Source of the DNA: Cytophagales bacterium
Lineage (GTDB): Bacteria; Bacteroidota; Bacteroidia; Cytophagales; Cyclobacteriaceae
DNA: 64,000 nt
Assembly: GCA_022360015.1 (NCBI GenBank)
Contig: JAKSDQ010000117.1
Span: 1 to 64,000, forward strand
Direction of reading: 5' to 3'
Shown here: positions 59,988-64,000 of the stretch, piece by piece
Layout of the letters: each line of letters opens with the position of its first letter
Position numbering within the stretch: position 1 is the stretch's first letter
The notes under the pieces: model-generated
What the model was told of the DNA's origin: nothing
What the model saw: only the letters and a program-made list of their open reading frames with translations
Databases searched by the model: none
Made by a program: the position numbers and the translations under genes

Positions 59988-61778
59988 TTAATTTTCCAGT
60001 TTCAAAACAGCCATAAAAGCTTCCTGTGGTATCTCCACATTACCTACCTGGCGCATCCTTTTTTTGCCTTTCTTTTGTTTTTCCAAAAGTTTTCTCTTGC
60101 GTGTTATATCCCCTCCGTAACACTTGGCTAGTACGTTTTTCCTCAATGCCCTTACACTCTCCCTGGCAATTATCTTCGTGCCAATGGCAGCTTGTATGGC
60201 AATCTCAAACATTTGCCTTGGTAACAACTCCCGTAATTTTTCACAAAGTCTTTTTCCCCACTCATAGGCCTTGTCCCTGTGCACAATGGCTGAAAGTGCA
60301 TCTACTTTTTCGCCGTTCAGCATGATATCCAGTTTCACCATATTGGACTGCCTGAATCCAATCAGTTCATAATCCAGTGAAGCATATCCCTTCGAGATAG
60401 TTTTCAGGCGATCGAAGAAATCAAATACAATCTCCGATAACGGTAATTCAAAGGTCAGCTCCACCCTGTCGGCTGTCAAATAGATTTGATTTTTAATCAT
60501 ACCCCTTTTATCCATACAAAGGGCAATTACGGCACCAATGTAGTCCGACTTGGTAATAATTTGCGCCCTTATAAATGGTTCTTCGATATGGGAAATGGTG
60601 TTGGGTTCCGGCATTTCCGAGGGGGCATTCACGGGAATAATCCCACCGTCTGTTTTGATCGCATGAAATTCTACAGAAGGCACGGTAGTAATCACCGTCA
60701 TACCAAACTCCCTTTCCAGTCGCTCCTGGACAATCTCCATATGTAACATACCTAAAAACCCGCACCTGAATCCAAAACCCAAAGCTACTGAGGTTTCGGG
60801 TTCCCATACCAGTGAGGCGTCATTTAACTGGAGCTTTTCCATAGAGGCACGCAATTCTTCATATTCGCTGGTTTCAACAGGGTAAATCCCTGCAAAAACC
60901 ATGGGTTTAACATCTTCAAATCCCTTTACCACATTTTTGGTGGGATTATCAACATGCGTAATGGTATCGCCGACCTTCACCTCTTTGGCCACTTTGATGC
61001 CCGAAATCAGATAACCCACATTGCCGGCACTTATTTCATCCCTTGATTCCTGGCCTAACTTCAGTACTCCGATTTCATCAGCATCATAAGTCTTTCCGGT
61101 GTTTACAAATTTTACTTTGTCACCTTTTTTGATACTGCCATTAAAAACCCTGAAATATACTTCTATGCCCCGATAGGCGTTAAATACCGAATCAAAGATC
61201 ATAGCCTGCAGGGGTGCGGCAGGATCTCCCTGGGGGGCAGGAATCCTTTGAATAATGGCAGCGAGTATTTCCCCGATACCGATTCCTTCTTTGCCGCTGG
61301 CATGGATGATTTCTTCCCTGGAGCATCCAATCAAATCAACAATTTGGTCAGAAACATCCTCTGGCATGGCACCCGGCAAGTCGATTTTATTTAAAACAGG
61401 AATGATTTCCAGGTCATTGTCAAGGGCCAGGTAAAGGTTAGAGATGGTTTGAGCCTCAATGCCCTGTGAAGCATCTACAATAAGCAGGGCCCCTTCACAG
61501 GCAGCGATAGACCGTGAAACCTCATATGAAAAATCAACATGACCGGGGGTATCGATAAGGTTTAAAATGTACTTTTCACCATTGAACTCATACTCCATTT
61601 GAATGGCATGACTCTTTATAGTAATACCGCGTTCTCTCTCCAAATCCATGTCATCGAGCAACTGATCCTGCATTTCCCGCTCCGACACGGTATCAGTGAA
61701 TTGCAATAACCGGTCAGCCAGGGTACTTTTACCATGGTCAATATGGGCAATGATACAAAAGTTCCTTATTTTATCCAT
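59988..61778 (-). CDS. lepA: Elongation factor 4
   Basis: A 596-residue translational GTPase that back-translocates or otherwise acts on stalled ribosomes at the membrane. G1 reads [17 protein letters not shown] near the start, followed by the switch [30 protein letters not shown] and NKIDLPGA. The C-terminal LepA domain contains the basic [22 protein letters not shown] segment. Length and motifs are typical. A TATTTTTG box lies just upstream at 61795-61802. Confidence 0.97.
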   Translation of the reverse strand: MDKIRNFCIIAHIDHGKSTLADRLLQFTDTVSEREMQDQLLDDMDLERERGITIKSHAIQMEYEFNGEKYILNLIDTPGHVDFSYEVSRSIAACEGALLIVDASQGIEAQTISNLYLALDNDLEIIPVLNKIDLPGAMPEDVSDQIVDLIGCSREEIIHASGKEGIGIGEILAAIIQRIPAPQGDPAAPLQAMIFDSVFNAYRGIEVYFRVFNGSIKKGDKVKFVNTGKTYDADEIGVLKLGQESRDEISAGNVGYLISGIKVAKEVKVGDTITHVDNPTKNVVKGFEDVKPMVFAGIYPVETSEYEELRASMEKLQLNDASLVWEPETSVALGFGFRCGFLGMLHMEIVQERLEREFGMTVITTVPSVEFHAIKTDGGIIPVNAPSEMPEPNTISHIEEPFIRAQIITKSDYIGAVIALCMDKRGMIKNQIYLTADRVELTFELPLSEIVFDFFDRLKTISKGYASLDYELIGFRQSNMVKLDIMLNGEKVDALSAIVHRDKAYEWGKRLCEKLRELLPRQMFEIAIQAAIGTKIIARESVRALRKNVLAKCYGGDITRKRKLLEKQKKGKKRMRQVGNVEIPQEAFMAVLKLEN

Positions 61779-61794
61779 TTACTTAAAAGAGATG

Positions 61795-61802
61795 CAAAAA
61801 TA
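61795..61802 (-). promoter_or_regulatory. Candidate -7 box of lepA
   Basis: On the minus strand this reads TATTTTTG, a match to TAnnTTTG, ending 16 bases before the ATG at 61778. No TTG is seen at the expected -33 position. Confidence 0.35.
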
Positions 61803-61994
61803 GCAATAATTAATTCTTAATCGATACATTCCCGGGGGATAAATTAGAATTAATTTATTGTCGCAAGCTTCCCCGTTTTTAAAAATTATCAAGGCAAATT
61901 AAGAATCAATTATGGGAATAGTTTTGATAGTTATGATTGATTGTTAATTTTAACTTGCATTACAAATATTTAATTGTTGTTATAATCCTTTAAA

Positions 61995-62735
61995 GTGCAC
62001 ATTCTTGGAATTGATATTGGTGGAACCGGCATCAAAGGCGCACCGGTAGACACTAAAACCGGAGATCTGCTAGAAACCAGACACCGCATTCCTACACCCT
62101 CACCAGCCACGCCCCAATCTGTCATTAATACGGTTGCCGATATTGTTCATCATTTTAATTGGCATGGTCAGGTAGGCTGTGGATTTCCGGCGGCTATCAA
62201 GCATGAAACCGTGATGACGGCTGCGAACATTGACAAATCATGGATTGGCTTAAATGCGGGCAAGAATATTGAAAAAAGAATAAACTGCCCTACCCACATG
62301 GTTAATGATGTGGATGCGGCAGGTTTGGCAGAAGTGGCCTTCGGAGCAGGCAGAAAGGAGAAAGGAGTCGTAATTATGGCGGCGGTTGGCACTGGTATAG
62401 GTACGGCTCTCATAAGTAACGGGCATTTGTTTGAAAACTCCGAACTAGGCCATCTCCTGCTTCATGGACAGATCGCTGAAAAATATACTTCCAATGCAGT
62501 AAGAAAAAACCTGGATTTGAGCTGGGAAGAGTTTTCTGACAGGTTAAGTGATTATCTGCGAAGGCTCGAGGAACTCTTCTGGCCGGATTTGTTTATTATC
62601 GGCGGGGGTGTGAGCAAACACCATGAGACTTTTTTTCCAATGCTAAATATCCATACGAAAATTGTGCCCGCCAAATTGCTGAACAATGCCGGTATTGTGG
62701 GTGCTGCGCTGGCTGCCAAGTATAACAATTTTTAG
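61995..62735 (+). CDS. ppgK: Polyphosphate-dependent glucokinase (ROK family)
   Basis: A 246-residue sugar kinase. The ATPase phosphate loop is GIDIGGTGIKGAPVDTKTG, followed by VGCGFPAAIKH, NDVDAAGLAEVAFG, AVGTGIGTALISNG, ELGHLLLHG and FIIGGGVSKHHETFF. The ELGHL segment and overall length fit bacterial PpgK enzymes, which phosphorylate glucose with inorganic polyphosphate as well as ATP. Whether polyphosphate is really used cannot be read directly. It starts with GTG and is divergent from lepA across a 216-base AT-rich gap in which no other gene is seen. Confidence 0.88.
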   Translation: MHILGIDIGGTGIKGAPVDTKTGDLLETRHRIPTPSPATPQSVINTVADIVHHFNWHGQVGCGFPAAIKHETVMTAANIDKSWIGLNAGKNIEKRINCPTHMVNDVDAAGLAEVAFGAGRKEKGVVIMAAVGTGIGTALISNGHLFENSELGHLLLHGQIAEKYTSNAVRKNLDLSWEEFSDRLSDYLRRLEELFWPDLFIIGGGVSKHHETFFPMLNIHTKIVPAKLLNNAGIVGAALAAKYNNF

Positions 62736-62781
62736 ACCGAAAGGAAGAACAAGCCATTTTACCAAACAACGCTGATTGAAT

Positions 62782-63702
62782 ATGATAAAGGTCACCAATG
62801 TGCACAAAAATTTCAAGGAAGTAAAAGCTGTTAACGGCATCGATCTGTTCATTCCAAAAGGCGAATACGCCGCTCTGCTGGGCCCAAATGGCGCTGGTAA
62901 GACTACCCTGGTAGAAATGATAGAAGGGCTGCAACATCCCGATTCAGGGGAAATTGAGATCATGGGAAAAGGCTGGAAAGATCATGCAGAGGACTTGCAC
63001 CACATTATCGGCCTGTCATTGCAAGAGACACGTTTTATAGACAAGCTCACGGTCCTTGAAACTTTAAAACTTTTTGCCAGTTTCTACGGACTGGACAAAA
63101 AGCGTATATTGGAAATCCTTGAGTTGGTCAACCTGAATGAAAAAAGAAAGTCATACGTTGTAAACTTATCCGGTGGCCAGCGGCAAAGGCTGGCACTTGG
63201 CATAGCCCTGCTCAATACCCCTGAAATCCTGCTACTCGATGAGCCTACTACCGGACTGGATCCGACAGCCAGGAGGGAAATCTGGGACATTTTAATGGCT
63301 TTAAAAACAGCTAATAAAACCACCATGATCCTTACCACCCATTACATGGACGAAGCCGCTTACCTCTGTGAAAAAATTGTCATCATGGATAAAGGGCAAA
63401 TTTTAGCCGAAGGGACACTGGAACAGCTACTTTCAAAATATAAGCAGGGCGAAGTAATAAGTTTTGAAACCAATGGATCGATTCGGGAGAACCAGCTTCC
63501 CCGTAATGAAAAAATCATCCAATCGATTATTGATCCGGCAGGTAACAAAGGAGAGATAATCGTAGGGGACCTGGTGAGCTACCTTCCTCTGTTTCTGGCG
63601 TTTATTAAAAATCAACAATTGGCACTGACGTCACTTGAATGTAGAAAAATGACCCTGGATGACCTGTTTATCGCTATGACCGGAAGGCATCTGGACCAAT
63701 GA
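62782..63702 (+). CDS. ABC-2 type transporter ATP-binding protein
   Basis: A 306-residue ATPase. Walker A is LLGPNGAGKTTLVEMI, the signature NLSGGQRQRLALGIAL, Walker B LLLDEPTTGLDP and the H-loop LTTHYMDE. A C-terminal extension of about 85 residues is typical of exporters of the DrrA/NodI kind. The start ATG at 62782 is preferred over a TTG two codons upstream. It is followed 16 bases later by the matching permease. Substrate is unknown; drugs, lipids or polysaccharides are the usual choices. Confidence 0.93.
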   Translation: MIKVTNVHKNFKEVKAVNGIDLFIPKGEYAALLGPNGAGKTTLVEMIEGLQHPDSGEIEIMGKGWKDHAEDLHHIIGLSLQETRFIDKLTVLETLKLFASFYGLDKKRILEILELVNLNEKRKSYVVNLSGGQRQRLALGIALLNTPEILLLDEPTTGLDPTARREIWDILMALKTANKTTMILTTHYMDEAAYLCEKIVIMDKGQILAEGTLEQLLSKYKQGEVISFETNGSIRENQLPRNEKIIQSIIDPAGNKGEIIVGDLVSYLPLFLAFIKNQQLALTSLECRKMTLDDLFIAMTGRHLDQ

Positions 63703-63718
63703 ATTAATAAGGTAAAAC

Positions 63719-64000
63719 ATGATGAAGCAGATATCACAATTAATCGGTATGCACCTGAAAGAATTCTTCCGCGAGCCGGGGATCATCTTCTGGGCCATAC
63801 TTTTTCCCATACTGATGGCCTGGGGGTTGGGGCTGGCATTTACCAAGCAAAATGAGTTGATAAGAACCATCGCCCTGGTCGATGAAGAAAATTCACTGAT
63901 CAAACGCGAGGATTTCGGTCAATTCTTCGTCAGCCTAAACCCCGGAGAAGGTCAGCCGCTTGTAAAAAAAATTGGTGATGAGCAACTGGGCATTACCACT
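63719..64000 (+). CDS. ABC-2 type transporter permease, 3' end outside the window
   Basis: The first 94 codons are visible from ATG 63719 (or 63722, a second ATG). They begin MMKQISQLIGMHLKEFFREP and continue with a hydrophobic segment FWAILFPILMAWGLGLAF, the usual start of an ABC-2 permease. The following residues form the first extracytoplasmic domain. It pairs with the ATPase 16 bases upstream. Confidence 0.85.
   Translation, partial: MMKQISQLIGMHLKEFFREPGIIFWAILFPILMAWGLGLAFTKQNELIRTIALVDEENSLIKREDFGQFFVSLNPGEGQPLVKKIGDEQLGITT

Noticed and set aside
1-64000. CRISPR arrays, prophage or intact insertion sequences
   Set aside because: No regularly spaced repeats, transposase or phage structural genes were found on reading both strands.

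Overview
The window looks like a chromosomal segment of a Bacteroidota bacterium, most likely of the Cytophagales type. The evidence is the acpP-fabF-rnc block next to an IPExxxVDY-type gene, many outer-membrane beta-barrel and OmpA/PD40 proteins, a bacterial GH3 protein, A-rich start regions with almost no Shine-Dalgarno sequences, and several TAnnTTTG promoter boxes 14-22 bases upstream of start codons. The genus is not determined. No rRNA, tRNA, CRISPR array, phage or intact insertion sequence was seen.

Region by region. 1-5748: core metabolism (acpP, fabF, rnc, glutamine-dependent nadE, lgt with a long insertion). 6001-11753: outer-membrane proteins, including a POTRA/BamA-like protein, a DUF6089-like barrel, a PorV/PorQ-like barrel and a helix-hairpin-helix protein fused to a predicted barrel. 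11806-19779: a membrane metallophosphoesterase and a complete RND efflux operon (tetR-tolC-adaptor-pump) with a candidate operator. 20095-24542: a membrane protein of unknown function, a TPR lipoprotein, a Sua5-type tRNA-modification enzyme, pgk and two small unknown genes. 24831-36085: YdcF-like and FkbM-like genes, then a tight plus-strand cluster and two convergent genes. 36155-41973: small envelope proteins, ssb, a zinc-finger-like protein, a sulfurtransferase and gene debris. 42181-49859: secreted hydrolases and peptidases, a compatible-solute (OpuC-type) ABC transporter and a LysE exporter. 49911-61778: GH3, YggS, DUF423, DUF1573, a RecD-like helicase, an OmpA/PD40 protein, pabC-pabB, queE, folD and lepA. 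61995-64000: polyphosphate glucokinase and the start of an ABC-2 transporter.

The strongest candidate for an undescribed system is 26700-33690 plus the convergent pair 33687-36085. GTP cyclohydrolase II, a RibD-type reductase without a deaminase domain, a BchC-like dehydrogenase and a QueD/PTPS-like protein that has lost key catalytic positions are packed together. They run directly into a GT4 glycosyltransferase, a polyprenyl-phosphate-type GT2, a GT39-like membrane transferase and a methyltransferase, facing a CDP-alcohol phosphotransferase and a membrane sulfatase-fold enzyme. The inferred logic is that a pyrimidine or pterin-like molecule made from GTP is glycosylated, methylated or attached to a lipid or envelope component. 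The product is unknown.

A second directly visible oddity is the OpuC-type permease/binding-protein fusion (46459-48021). The two halves of its substrate-binding domain occur in swapped order, which is a circular permutation. Gene remnants at 41733-41973 and 44901-45334 mark decayed accessory DNA.
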